In this document: positions 1-7,765 of the stretch, in pieces | Layout of the letters: each line of letters begins with the position of its first letter | Numbering within the stretch: the first letter of the stretch is position 1 | Assembly (NCBI GenBank): GCA_905221605.1 | Contig: CAJNDS010001291.1 | Location: 514,811-578,810, forward strand | Source of the DNA: Symbiodinium natans | Lineage: Eukaryota; Sar; Dinophyceae; Suessiales; Symbiodiniaceae | Direction of reading: 5' to 3' | Length of the DNA: 64,000 nt | Made by a program: the position numbers and the translations under genes | Notes under the pieces: model-generated | What the model was told of the DNA's origin: nothing | Database searches by the model: none | Seen by the model: the letters and a program-made list of their open reading frames with translations, nothing else

Positions 1-2
1 AG

Positions 3-263
3 GTGCACTGCGGAACAGCTAGAGGACAGCAGCTGGTGGCTAAAATCCCGGAAACCGGGTGCTACGAGGTCTCACCCGCTAACGCTAATTTTGGCCTTGG
101 CCGCTGGGAGACGACAGGCTATGTCTTCCGCTGCATAGCTAGATGCGAGGGGTGCTACCGCAACTTCTGTAACAGAAGAATGTGGTTTGCTATTGATTTC
201 CATTCGCGCCATAGGTGCGATCACTGCCGTCGCGGCGGACGCGGGCAGGCTATTTCGGGCTGA
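3..263 (+). CDS. Small Cys-rich open frame in the element leader
   Basis: This frame of 86 codons contains clustered cysteines (C-x3-C-x2-C-x4-C, then C-x2-C near the end) that could bind zinc. It lies inside the GCTA-rich leader, about 315 bp before the Gag-like ORF. It has no similarity that I recognise. It may be untranslated leader, the end of an upstream gene of the element, or a spurious frame. The true 5' extent cannot be judged because the window starts here. Confidence 0.15.
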   Translation: MHCGTARGQQLVAKIPETGCYEVSPANANFGLGRWETTGYVFRCIARCEGCYRNFCNRRMWFAIDFHSRHRCDHCRRGGRGQAISG

Positions 264-578
264 TCCCGAGCTAGTGCGCTAAAGGAAAAAGGGCGGCCGA
301 GTCCACCGCTTACGGAGCTAAGTTGTGTGGGGCTGCGTGCGTGAGGGGAGTGGTTGTGAGAGAAGAGGGGAGAGAGCTAGAGTGAGACCCCGAACATGCT
401 CATAGAGCTAGTGCGAGGTGGGGCCCTTTGAACCCTCCCGCCCAACCCTGGTGGTGCTACGTTGATAGCGAATGCCACCGCTATTTTGGGGGCTAGCCTC
501 ACTCGAGCATCCTTTGAGTTGTTCTTGTTTTTCCCCTTTTCTTTTTGCTAGTAGTGCTTAATAAGGCTACTACTAATC
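264..578 (+). other. Untranslated leader of the retroelement
   Basis: I see no convincing gene here. The stretch keeps the element's GCTA enrichment (hits at 270, 278, 317, 376, 407, 456, 480, 492, 547 and 566), has a purine-rich part around 345-385, and ends 12 bases after the last GCTA, at the Gag start codon. It is probably the 5' untranslated region. A primer-binding site cannot be identified with confidence. Confidence 0.5.
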
Positions 579-1787
579 ATGGCAGAAGCAGCTGCGGCGG
601 CCCTGCGCGCCAATCTGGCTAAAGGTTCCTCGGACCTCCGCTACCTCCTCACGCAGCGTGGTCTCCGGGAGGCGCACCAAGGGGAGCTATTTGCCAGTGG
701 AGTGGACACCGTCGCTAAATTTGCGGCCTTTGCTACCACTGAAGAAGATCTAAAGGATGTCATCAAGTCCAGCTTTGCTATTGATCCCGCGACCTCCTTG
801 GCCATGCGAGCCCAAGCGGCCACGTTCGTGGTGGCATGGCAGACCGCCAGGGCTAGAGCAAGAACGCAAGCAGAAGCAGAAGCAGCCAATGAGTTGAGGG
901 AATGGGCTAAACCAATCCCACAGACCGACTACATCGCTATGAGGCAGGCCTTTGCAGCGCAATTCGGCGAGCTAGAGGACAAGTACCTGCCGGCGAAGGA
1001 GTACATCGAGAAGAAGCTACATGAGCTAGAAACCGGAGAGTTCAGAGCTGAGTCACTTGCAGAGGTGCTAAGCCGAGATGAGATCGACCCCGATGTGCTG
1101 GTGCCCACTTGGGATGCTAAAGGCACACTGTCCATCAAGCGAGGCTCGTCTAGAACGGCTATGCCCTCAGGCCCCGAACAGCTACGTTTGCGCATCACCG
1201 TTCTTCAGAATGCCTTGCTCATGATCAAGCTAAAGCATCCAAACCATGATGGGCTAGCCGATGTCACCATGGCCACCTTCGAGAAGTACAGGGACTACTT
1301 GCTCGGCGACTACTGCTACGGGCTGCGCTCCAGCGACGACTCCGGTGGGCTGGTCCCGCCCTGGACGCTCGTCCTCGGCTACGAGCACGCCATCCGAAAG
1401 AACACCTACAAGCTCATGACAACGGGGGGGCTATCTTTCGGTGCTTCCCTCCAGCAGAGCTACAAGGATGCGGCCGTGAAGGAAAGACACTTCACTACAC
1501 CGCTGGCGTTGCATGCTAAAAGGCCGCCACCTCCGCAGCATCCAGATTGGCCCGCTAAGAAGAAGAAGGCCGGCGGCAAGGGCGACAAGACCAAAGCTAA
1601 GACGAAGATTCGTGGAGCTAGCAACAAGCCGATCTGCTTCCGCTACAACTCCAAGCAGGGCTGCAAGAAAGGGGCTAAGTGCCACTTCGCCCACGTCTGC
1701 ACCGTTTGCTTCCAGAAGCACCCCGTGCTACAGTGCAAGCAGAAGGCCCCTGCAAAGGACACCGCGGGCGCAGGCGCTACCAACTGA
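579..1787 (+). CDS. Gag-like protein with CCCH zinc finger
   Basis: This is a 402-residue frame starting at ATG and ending in TGA. It has an Ala-rich helical N-terminus and acidic/basic helical segments at about residues 90-165. A basic Lys-rich stretch at about 327-345 precedes the zinc motifs. The finger is C353-x8-C362-x5-C368-x3-H372, the classic CCCH spacing. It is followed at once by C374-x2-C377-x3-H381-x4-C386, one residue short of a retroviral zinc knuckle. CCCH fingers usually bind short single-stranded RNA motifs, so a role in packaging the element RNA is a reasonable inference. The next frame, Pol, follows in phase after a single TGA. GCTA words recur in all three codon phases, including many rare-looking CTA leucine codons. 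No protease active site is seen. The Gag assignment rests on position and zinc motifs. Confidence 0.7.
   Translation: MAEAAAAALRANLAKGSSDLRYLLTQRGLREAHQGELFASGVDTVAKFAAFATTEEDLKDVIKSSFAIDPATSLAMRAQAATFVVAWQTARARARTQAEAEAANELREWAKPIPQTDYIAMRQAFAAQFGELEDKYLPAKEYIEKKLHELETGEFRAESLAEVLSRDEIDPDVLVPTWDAKGTLSIKRGSSRTAMPSGPEQLRLRITVLQNALLMIKLKHPNHDGLADVTMATFEKYRDYLLGDYCYGLRSSDDSGGLVPPWTLVLGYEHAIRKNTYKLMTTGGLSFGASLQQSYKDAAVKERHFTTPLALHAKRPPPPQHPDWPAKKKKAGGKGDKTKAKTKIRGASNKPICFRYNSKQGCKKGAKCHFAHVCTVCFQKHPVLQCKQKAPAKDTAGAGATN
1785..1787 (+). promoter_or_regulatory. In-frame TGA between Gag and Pol: candidate readthrough site
   Basis: Gag ends AAC TGA CCA, and the same frame then stays open from 1788 to 4898. 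No ATG occurs in the Pol frame until 1854, which is already inside the first methyltransferase motif. Suppression of this stop would produce a Gag-Pol fusion, as in retroviruses that use a leaky stop. The alternative is a single point mutation that split a formerly continuous Gag-Pol ORF in this copy. I see no obvious downstream pseudoknot but could not compute folding. Confidence 0.5.
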
Positions 1788-4700
1788 CCACCGCGAGCAA
1801 ACGAAGCGATCAAGGTGCTATACATCTTCTCCGGGGAGCCGCGACCTTGGGATATGAAGAACTGTCTCCAGAAGCTCGCGCAGCAGGAGAAGCTACAGAT
1901 CCATGTTGAGTGTGTAGATATACGCCCGCCGAACCCGGTGGACCTTTCGCTACAGCAACCGCGCGAAGCACTGCTACAGCGGATACGCAGTCGGGAATTC
2001 GATGCTGTCTTGCTCTCACCGCCATGCTCTACCTTTTCGAGAGCAGCCTGGCAGAACTACAAAGGGCCCCGCCCCGTGCGAAGCTACGAGTGGCCAAGAG
2101 GCTGCCAAATCCTGACTGCAGCGGAGCGGGACCGGGCTATCCTGGGCAACATCTTCGCCGATCTAGCCTGGGAGGTGGCGGAGCTAGTGGCCCAGGGCGC
2201 CGCTAGCTTCTTGGTGTTCGAACAGCCAGAAGACCTCGGGGCTATCAAGCGCGGCCCGCGCCGAGGAGGTCGCCCGGCCTCTATGTGGCAGCGCCCCGAG
2301 CTACATGCGTGCTTGGACCGCGGGCTACGATCCGTAGCATTCCACCAAAGCAGCTTCGGCACGAGCTACCCGAAACCCACCAGGTTGCTCCTCAAGACCA
2401 ACGCGGCGCTCCCCCAGTTCTGCTACGAGGCGCTGCCGTCCTTCGACGACCAGGGCTACTACCTCGGACCGCTTCCACTACCCGAGGTGCCGCCTATGCA
2501 GACGCGAACAGCGGATGGGCAGTTCGCTACAAGGAGCACGGCGGTGTGGCCCCCCAGGCTATGCCAATGGTTGGCTCAGCTGCTTGTTCAGACCGTGCTA
2601 GCCTCGGGTGCTGCGACTCCCGCTGGAAGGGGGGACGAGGCTGCCCGGTGTGGGCCCGACGAGAAGATCAGCTACCACATCTGCGAGCCAGAAGGACACC
2701 GGCTACAAGGTGGACAAGGCGAACCTCGTGGCAGCTATGTTCAGGGCCGGCTCCGTCCCTTCCATGACGGAGGAGGGCTCTGCTCGCCGGGCCGCTGGCC
2801 CCTGGAGCGGAGAAGCCACGCTGAGGGCGCTGCGTGGCAGGAGCTACGACTCCGGATACGTCGGGCGGTGCTACGACGTATGCGGTCGGAGAAGGAGCTG
2901 GAACGGGAGGCCTTCCGCATGGCTGCTGGCGGCGAGAATGGTTGTGCTATGGCCCGGGACGAGACGCTACAGGAAGAGATACGGGACATCCTGGCGGAGT
3001 GGCTACAAGAGCAAGGTCTGGAGGATCCCAAAGTACTCGACGTTGCGCCGGGGCAGCCCCTCCGGCTACGCCTCATTCGTGGCCTGCTGGAAGCAGCAGG
3101 AGACCCGGATAGGGAGTTCTTGCTAAGGGCGGAGGAGGGCCTCCCTCTTGGGATCCTGGAACCGCTACCAAGGACGCCCCACGTCTTCGAGGAGCAGGTG
3201 AAGTGGCCGCTAGACAACTCTCCGTGGGAACCGGTGCTAAGCTGGGTGCCCAACTACCACTCGGTGAAGGACCACGAGAGCTACGTCCGGGAGAAGTTCG
3301 AGGAAGACGTGGCGGAAGGGCTAATGGAGCGGATGAGCCTCAGGGACTTCCAGGAGCGCTACGGCGAGGACCGCGCTATTGCAGCGCTAGCGGTGATCGT
3401 GGAAGATGAGACGACCGGCAAGAAGAGGGTGATCCACGATGCTAGCCACGGGGTGCGGGTGAACCACCGGATCAAATGCCGGGACAAGATCCGGGCTCCT
3501 GGGGCTAGAGAAAAGAAGATGCTGCTCCGCGAGATGAAAGCTAAGAAGAAGACGGCCTTTTCGGTGGTGGGCGACATTTCCAAGGCTCACCGTCGCTACA
3601 AGCACCAGGCATCCGAGCATGGCTTCATGGGCTGTCAGGTGGACGATAAAGAAGAACTAGAGGGGGATCCAGGGAGCCAGTCGGTCTACGTGAATAAGGT
3701 GGGGACCTTCGGGCTCTCCCCCGCGAGCTACTGGTGGACGCGCATTGCCGCGTGTGGCTTGAGGCTCACTCACCACTTGATGGGGCCGGACTATGAGCTG
3801 GAGCTACTGCTGTACGCGGATGACCTGGAAGTGCTGGGAATGGGAGCTAAAGGGCGACAAGGCATTCCCATGTGCTACCTCCTCCTGGCCAGCGTGGGTT
3901 TTCCCTTTAAGTGGGCTAAAACACGGGGAGGCTTCCGGGTGGAATGGCTCGGCTTGGAGACGGAGTACGTGAGCTACAAGCTAGGCCTTTCAAAGAAGAG
4001 AGCTGACTGGCTAGTGGATTGGCTGCGTGCGAAAGTCAAGGACGGCTATGTGGGGGCGGTGGAGATGGCCCAAGGGCTAGGTAGGCTTGGATTTGCTGCG
4101 ACCGCGCTGGATTGGGAAAGACCTTTCCTGGGACCGCTACATGCCTGGTCCTCGGCGGTGGCAGGAGAGCCAGGGAAGCTAACCCTGCCCACGATGCTCC
4201 GAGTGCTGATGGAGTGGCTAGCCGAGAGACTTGGGGGACGAGAAAGGCTACAGCAACCAGAGTCGGTCGTCTACCACGCCCAGACGCTATCCTTCTTCAC
4301 GGATGCGAAGGCTGAAGATGGGCGTGCCTGGGTTGGGGGCTTCTTGGAGCTAGTCCCTGGATGTTCAGGTCCATGGTTCTCGCTAGAGGTGAAACGCGAT
4401 TGGGCGCCTTGGGCCTTTGCTAAAGAGGACCCCAACAAGGTGATCGCAGCGCTGGAGCTACTGGGCACGCTGGTAGCGGTCACGCTGTGGGTTCCCCAGG
4501 ACGAGACGCGGAAGGCGACTCGGGTGGCTCTACGAGGCTACACAGACAACAAGTCCAATGAGGCGCTGCTAAAGAAGGTCATGACCACCAAGTTCCCATC
4601 GATGCTGATCTTGATGGAGCTAGCCGAGGAGCTGGCATCCAGAAACTGTGACCTGCAGCTACAATGGATTCGTAGAGACCTTAATCAGCTAGCGGACGAT

Positions 4701-4898
4701 TTGACAAATGAAAATTTTGCTAGCTTCGACCCGGCATTCAGGATTCATCTGAGGGGAGAGGAGCTAGAGTGGAAGATCCTAGGCAAGCTTCTCGGACATG
4801 CAGAGAGCTACTACGAAGAGCCCAATCTGCGAAAGAGGGCTAGACCCCGGAAAGGGGGACGCTTCGGACAGAAGCGTCGAAAGCTGGACCCCTGGTAG
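1788..4898 (+). CDS. Pol-like polyprotein: C5-methyltransferase-like, reverse transcriptase, RNase H-like
   Basis: Residue 1 is taken as the GTG at 1815, giving 1027 residues. Residues 1-200 look like the catalytic half of a C5 DNA methyltransferase: FSG at 5-7 (motif I), the acidic VD at 34-35, SPPCSTFSRA at 68-77 with candidate catalytic Cys71 (motif IV), and FEQPED at 135-140 (motif VI, but EQ instead of EN). The reverse transcriptase spans about 500-740: Asp587 in GDISK, a motif-B-like GLSPASYWW at 633-641, and YADD at 667-670. An RNase H-like domain follows, with Asp830, Glu881, Asp911 and Asp961/962. The C-terminus is basic. No integrase is seen. Residues 262-335 look less protein-like than the overlapping +1 frame, so paired frameshifts are possible. 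The frame has no ATG before 1854, so expression probably depends on readthrough of the Gag stop. Confidence 0.85.
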   Translation, partial: PPRANEAIKVLYIFSGEPRPWDMKNCLQKLAQQEKLQIHVECVDIRPPNPVDLSLQQPREALLQRIRSREFDAVLLSPPCSTFSRAAWQNYKGPRPVRSYEWPRGCQILTAAERDRAILGNIFADLAWEVAELVAQGAASFLVFEQPEDLGAIKRGPRRGGRPASMWQRPELHACLDRGLRSVAFHQSSFGTSYPKPTRLLLKTNAALPQFCYEALPSFDDQGYYLGPLPLPEVPPMQTRTADGQFATRSTAVWPPRLCQWLAQLLVQTVLASGAATPAGRGDEAARCGPDEKISYHICEPEGHRLQGGQGEPRGSYVQGRLRPFHDGGGLCSPGRWPLERRSHAEGAAWQELRLRIRRAVLRRMRSEKELEREAFRMAAGGENGCAMARDETLQEEIRDILAEWLQEQGLEDPKVLDVAPGQPLRLRLIRGLLEAAGDPDREFLLRAEEGLPLGILEPLPRTPHVFEEQVKWPLDNSPWEPVLSWVPNYHSVKDHESYVREKFEEDVAEGLMERMSLRDFQERYGEDRAIAALAVIVEDETTGKKRVIHDASHGVRVNHRIKCRDKIRAPGAREKKMLLREMKAKKKTAFSVVGDISKAHRRYKHQASEHGFMGCQVDDKEELEGDPGSQSVYVNKVGTFGLSPASYWWTRIAACGLRLTHHLMGPDYELELLLYADDLEVLGMGAKGRQGIPMCYLLLASVGFPFKWAKTRGGFRVEWLGLETEYVSYKLGLSKKRADWLVDWLRAKVKDGYVGAVEMAQGLGRLGFAATALDWERPFLGPLHAWSSAVAGEPGKLTLPTMLRVLMEWLAERLGGRERLQQPESVVYHAQTLSFFTDAKAEDGRAWVGGFLELVPGCSGPWFSLEVKRDWAPWAFAKEDPNKVIAALELLGTLVAVTLWVPQDETRKATRVALRGYTDNKSNEALLKKVMTTKFPSMLILMELAEELASRNCDLQLQWIRRDLNQLADDLTNENFASFDPAFRIHLRGEELEWKILGKLLGHAESYYEEPNLRKRARPRKGGRFGQKRRKLDPW

Positions 4899-4915
4899 CT
4901 CGAAGGGCTACGCGA

Positions 4916-5165
4916 GGGGATACCGGAACCCGAAGGGTTCCGGCCTCCGAGCTACAAGTGGGATCTGTCCACCTCCAAGACAAAAAGTCCGGGCGCTAGC
5001 TTGATGACTCAGAGTCGCTTTGTGCAAGAGTGATCTTAGCTAGGCATGTCGAGCTAAGTTCCCAAGCTCTGCTTTGAAACTCCTCCTTACAGGGCTACAC
5101 CCAAGTAGGCCCCAGGTCGTGGTGCTTGGGGAGGCGGAGGGCATTTGAGAGTAGGGCTAGTGTAC
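4916..5165 (+). repeat. 250-bp direct repeat, copy 1
   Basis: It begins 18 bases after the Pol stop codon and is identical, by reading base against base, to 5613-5862 (constant offset 697). It contains seven GCTA words and starts with a 21-nt hairpin. Complete identity means recent duplication or copying by the element's own replication cycle. Confidence 0.95.
4923..4943 (+). repeat. Perfect hairpin at the head of repeat copy 1
   Basis: A 9-bp stem (CCGGAACCC paired with GGGTTCCGG) closes a GAA triloop. The same hairpin occurs at 5620-5640 in copy 2. A shorter analogue (5-bp stem, AAA loop) lies in the leader at 47-59. Hairpins near the 3' end of retroelement RNAs can be recognised by reverse transcriptase, but this role is only inferred here. 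Confidence 0.8.
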
Positions 5166-5612
5166 GCACTCGTGAATAGCTTGCTGTTTACGACCGTGTA
5201 TGCTAGCCCATCCTCTCGGTTCGCTACTAAAACATCGAAGGTGTTTTAGCCTTTCTTTGGAACGCTATCACCACCCAAGAGAGGGAGGGATGCTAGAGCG
5301 TGAGAACTCCACATGCAGAGAGTGTTTCCTTCAGAGCTAAATGACATATTTATCCCCAAAAGAGGAGCTAAACACTCATGTCGAGAATTTGCCGCTGTGA
5401 CACGCGTGAGCTACATGTGCATGCAGTCAGCTGTGTCACTGGTGCTAGTTGCTTTCATGATGCCACATGAGCAAAGCTACATGTCTACAAGCAACTCCTT
5501 TTCATAGGGGGGGGGAGCCGCTAAATGAGATCAGGCTCGTGGCCGTTTTCGGCTACAAGGCCCCCAAGAAAAAGGGGGGGCAAATTCAAAGTGCCCACCC
5601 TACCCACCCTAG
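5166..5612 (+). other. 447-bp spacer between the two direct repeats
   Basis: There is no convincing gene. The spacer keeps the GCTA enrichment (11 by hand count), so it belongs to the element and is not foreign DNA. It has a G-run near 5509-5516 and another at 5573-5579. In a split-repeat element this would be the A2 segment, and its partner A1 would lie left of the window. I found no clear match to bases 1-578. Confidence 0.6.
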
Positions 5613-5862
5613 GGGGATACCGGAACCCGAAGGGTTCCGGCCTCCGAGCTACAAGTGGGATCTGTCCACCTCCAAGACAAAAAGTCCGGGCGCTAGCTTG
5701 ATGACTCAGAGTCGCTTTGTGCAAGAGTGATCTTAGCTAGGCATGTCGAGCTAAGTTCCCAAGCTCTGCTTTGAAACTCCTCCTTACAGGGCTACACCCA
5801 AGTAGGCCCCAGGTCGTGGTGCTTGGGGAGGCGGAGGGCATTTGAGAGTAGGGCTAGTGTAC
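5613..5862 (+). repeat. 250-bp direct repeat, copy 2; right end of element
   Basis: It is identical to 4916-5165, including the hairpin at 5620-5640. The match stops after GTGTAC at 5862, and the following DNA loses the GCTA enrichment. This defines the right boundary of the element. Confidence 0.95.
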
Positions 5863-6760
5863 TTCCTCAGGCAAGCTTTGATGGAACTTGATCAGCATGC
5901 AGCCAGGTTGCTGCACCACCACCAAGTTTTCATCCCCTGGAGCCGGTGGGTAGTTTCGCAACTGTAGCAGCCCACCGCCCAGCAAGATCTTCTCATTCTT
6001 CCACATTTAGGTGTGGTGCACCAGCCTGGGCAGGAAGGCTCACCCGGGCATCTTACACGCTACACACCCAACCACGCAGCCGCAGGAGCGCTTTGCAGAC
6101 TCCCCTCATATTCTTTTTCGCCTTTTGGTGGCTATCGCATCCTGTGGGCGGTTGACTGCCGTCCGCCAGGCCACCGGGGTCGCATGGACGATTGACTACC
6201 TGTGGCCGCGCCTATTTTCCTGCGGGACTTTTCAAGGGGGATGAGGATAGACAGGTTCCAATGACGTTGAACGTGGCGGTCAGGGGTCAGGAGTACAACC
6301 GCCGCAAGGGCCTCAGCCGGAAGGACCGCGAAAAAGAAATGTACTCCGCTTTCCAAAAGACCGTCACAAGAGCGTGTCCTGGCATGATACAGGAAACACA
6401 TGTACGTGTCGTCAAGTCTACCACAGTCATTGGCCTTGCTGCAGGCTGTGTGATGCCTTCCCTGGTCCCTGTTTCTGTCTACGATCAGTTCAAGCCGTCC
6501 TCGGAGGTGCTGATCTGGGAATACCATTGGGTGGCTGGTAGTGTGTTTGACAAGTCAAAAGACCGCTGTGGCGAAAGAGGTTTGTGATCAGAGCACGTCT
6601 GCCAAAGCCCAGTTGGTGGCCAGGTGGCGGCCCGGCAAGCCCAGCAACATCTCGACGCTGCCGATGATTCCTTCATGCGGCTACCGTCGGCTGCCCCTAG
6701 CCTAGCCCGAGCCTGCCATCCGATCCAAAGTTCTCGGTTGCAACTCAGCCGCTCATCGAT
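5863..6760 (+). other. Right flank of the retroelement, coding-like plus-strand pieces
   Basis: Directly after the element there is a pyrimidine-rich stretch ending in CTCAG and an open piece at 5872-5967. The frame 6192-6587 (131 codons) includes a charged stretch rich in Arg and Lys from about 6290 to 6360. None of the encoded peptides is familiar. Their plus orientation matches the element. Frames of this length are expected by chance several times in a window this size. Confidence 0.25.
6192..6587 (+). CDS. Candidate coding frame, unknown protein
   Basis: The 131-codon frame starts at ATG. Its central part is charged and helical-looking (Arg/Lys/Glu-rich near residues 30-50), and a more hydrophobic second half ends in TGA at 6585. 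An AG acceptor-like site precedes the charged part at about 6253. It could be one or two exons of an intron-rich gene, or a chance frame. I do not recognise a domain. Confidence 0.22.
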   Translation: MTTCGRAYFPAGLFKGDEDRQVPMTLNVAVRGQEYNRRKGLSRKDREKEMYSAFQKTVTRACPGMIQETHVRVVKSTTVIGLAAGCVMPSLVPVSVYDQFKPSSEVLIWEYHWVAGSVFDKSKDRCGERGL

Positions 6761-7098
6761 GTGGTCTTGGTGGCAGGTTGCGAACTGACTTGGCTGCGGT
6801 ATAGGCAACACACATCCCAACTTCACTGCGCGGCCAGCAATGGTCTCATTGGTATCTCGAGCTTTTGGCAGAATGAGCGGAAGGAGTTGTTTGAAGGCCG
6901 CGGCGGCAAACTGCCGGTGAGGCAGCTAGAATATAAAAAGGCTTCTGCCGCATTGTAACCAACATGGTCGCTGCTGACAGTGGGGCAACGGGATCTGGTG
7001 TTTATCGCCCAAGCCGTGTCGGCATCACAACCACCGCCGCCACCATTTGGCACATCAACCGATCATGGCCATCACGAATACTGGCGGCTCCGAACTGA
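6761..7098 (+). other. Two short coding-like pieces, unknown
   Basis: The frame 6761-6958 ends with a charged helical peptide before TAA. A second frame, 6964-7098, follows in another phase and is Ala/Thr/Arg-rich. They may be the tail of one gene and the start of another, or chance frames. There is no recognisable domain. Confidence 0.15.
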
Positions 7099-7148
7099 CC
7101 AAGTAGAAACTCCACTGCGTCTCAGACTGCGCAGGTGTCGAAGCTACA

Positions 7149-7736
7149 TTGGCAAGGTTCGAGAGGCGTTGCGTTTTTTTCCTGCTGACCATGAGGATTC
7201 ATGATGGGCTTGTGTGCTTGACACGACTCGGTACTAGTGTGCTTGACGCTCCGACTGATGGCGGAGCGCGTTTGAGACAGCGTTTGAGACAGATCTGGGC
7301 GGGCACGAGCTGGCAGATACATGTGTTGGTGTTCGTCACTGTTACTCGTGAAAGCGAGCTCGTCCGGGGAGCCTCTGAAGTTTTATATGCGTACAGGACG
7401 TCTTTGAAACTCGTCCCGTCCACTTCCAACAAGTTGCCAACGCACTTTTGTCGGGGGGCCGGCGGCAGTGGTACTCCAGGCGAATGGGTTCCGGCACAAC
7501 TGCCGGAGATCGTCGGTCCAAATGTATCAGAATTGTTTAAAGGGAAGGCTCCTGTCACCGTGCGACACGGTGGGAGTCCTGCCGTCAAGGTCCCACGTAC
7601 CGCATGCTTGCAGAATTCGTGGCCCCTGATGCCCGTGAGTTGTCAAAGGTTGCAGGATCCGTTTTCAGATGGACCCGAAACAAAAAAAGTAACGTTGCCT
7701 GTTCAGGACCTGAATTTGTTTTTTATGCCTGGGTAG
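7149..7736 (+). CDS. Candidate coding frame, unknown protein (195 codons)
   Basis: This is one of the longer plus-strand frames outside the element and the repeats. It carries a 12-bp tandem doublet (GTTTGAGACAGC) near 7269-7292. Its middle third (about 7440-7600) is Gly/Pro/Val-rich and reads like soluble protein. I do not recognise a family. About one chance frame of this length is possible in 64 kb, so support is limited. The overlapping frame 7604-7861 ends in a Lys-Ala repeat. Confidence 0.25.
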   Translation: MARFERRCVFFLLTMRIHDGLVCLTRLGTSVLDAPTDGGARLRQRLRQIWAGTSWQIHVLVFVTVTRESELVRGASEVLYAYRTSLKLVPSTSNKLPTHFCRGAGGSGTPGEWVPAQLPEIVGPNVSELFKGKAPVTVRHGGSPAVKVPRTACLQNSWPLMPVSCQRLQDPFSDGPETKKVTLPVQDLNLFFMPG

Positions 7737-7765
7737 ACTTCCAGCAGGGTTGTGGCTGCGCCAAG

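Larger units (their letters stand above)
1..5862 (+). mobile_element. Retroelement (Gag-MTase-RT-RNase H), left end outside window
   Basis: This stretch has a leader, a Gag-like ORF, a Pol-like frame with methyltransferase-like, reverse transcriptase and RNase H-like domains, and a tail with two identical 250-bp direct repeats. The right boundary is set at 5862 by the end of the second repeat copy. The drop in GCTA density at the same point agrees: my hand count is 24 in 4900-5862 and 4 in the next 1.2 kb. GCTA enrichment is already present at base 18, so the element continues left of the window. No integrase, protease or tyrosine recombinase is visible. The repeat layout could be the B1-A2-B2 end of a split-direct-repeat element such as Ngaro, or a complex LTR. 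The missing left end prevents a decision. Target-site duplications cannot be checked. Confidence 0.85.

Noticed and set aside
361-410. Possible similarity between the leader and the tail spacer near 5277-5323, as in terminal repeats
   Set aside because: Only scattered purine-rich and GCTA-containing words align. It is explained by shared composition, with no continuous match.
1815-4898. Integrase, tyrosine recombinase or protease domain in the retroelement
   Set aside because: No DDE, HHCC, RHRY or DTG/DSG motif in a suitable place was found in any plus frame of the element.
5536-5559. Possible relic of the dinoflagellate spliced-leader sequence
   Set aside because: The match needs two inserted bases and at least two substitutions over about 22 nt, so it is too weak. 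It also lies inside the GCTA-rich spacer, which creates such words.
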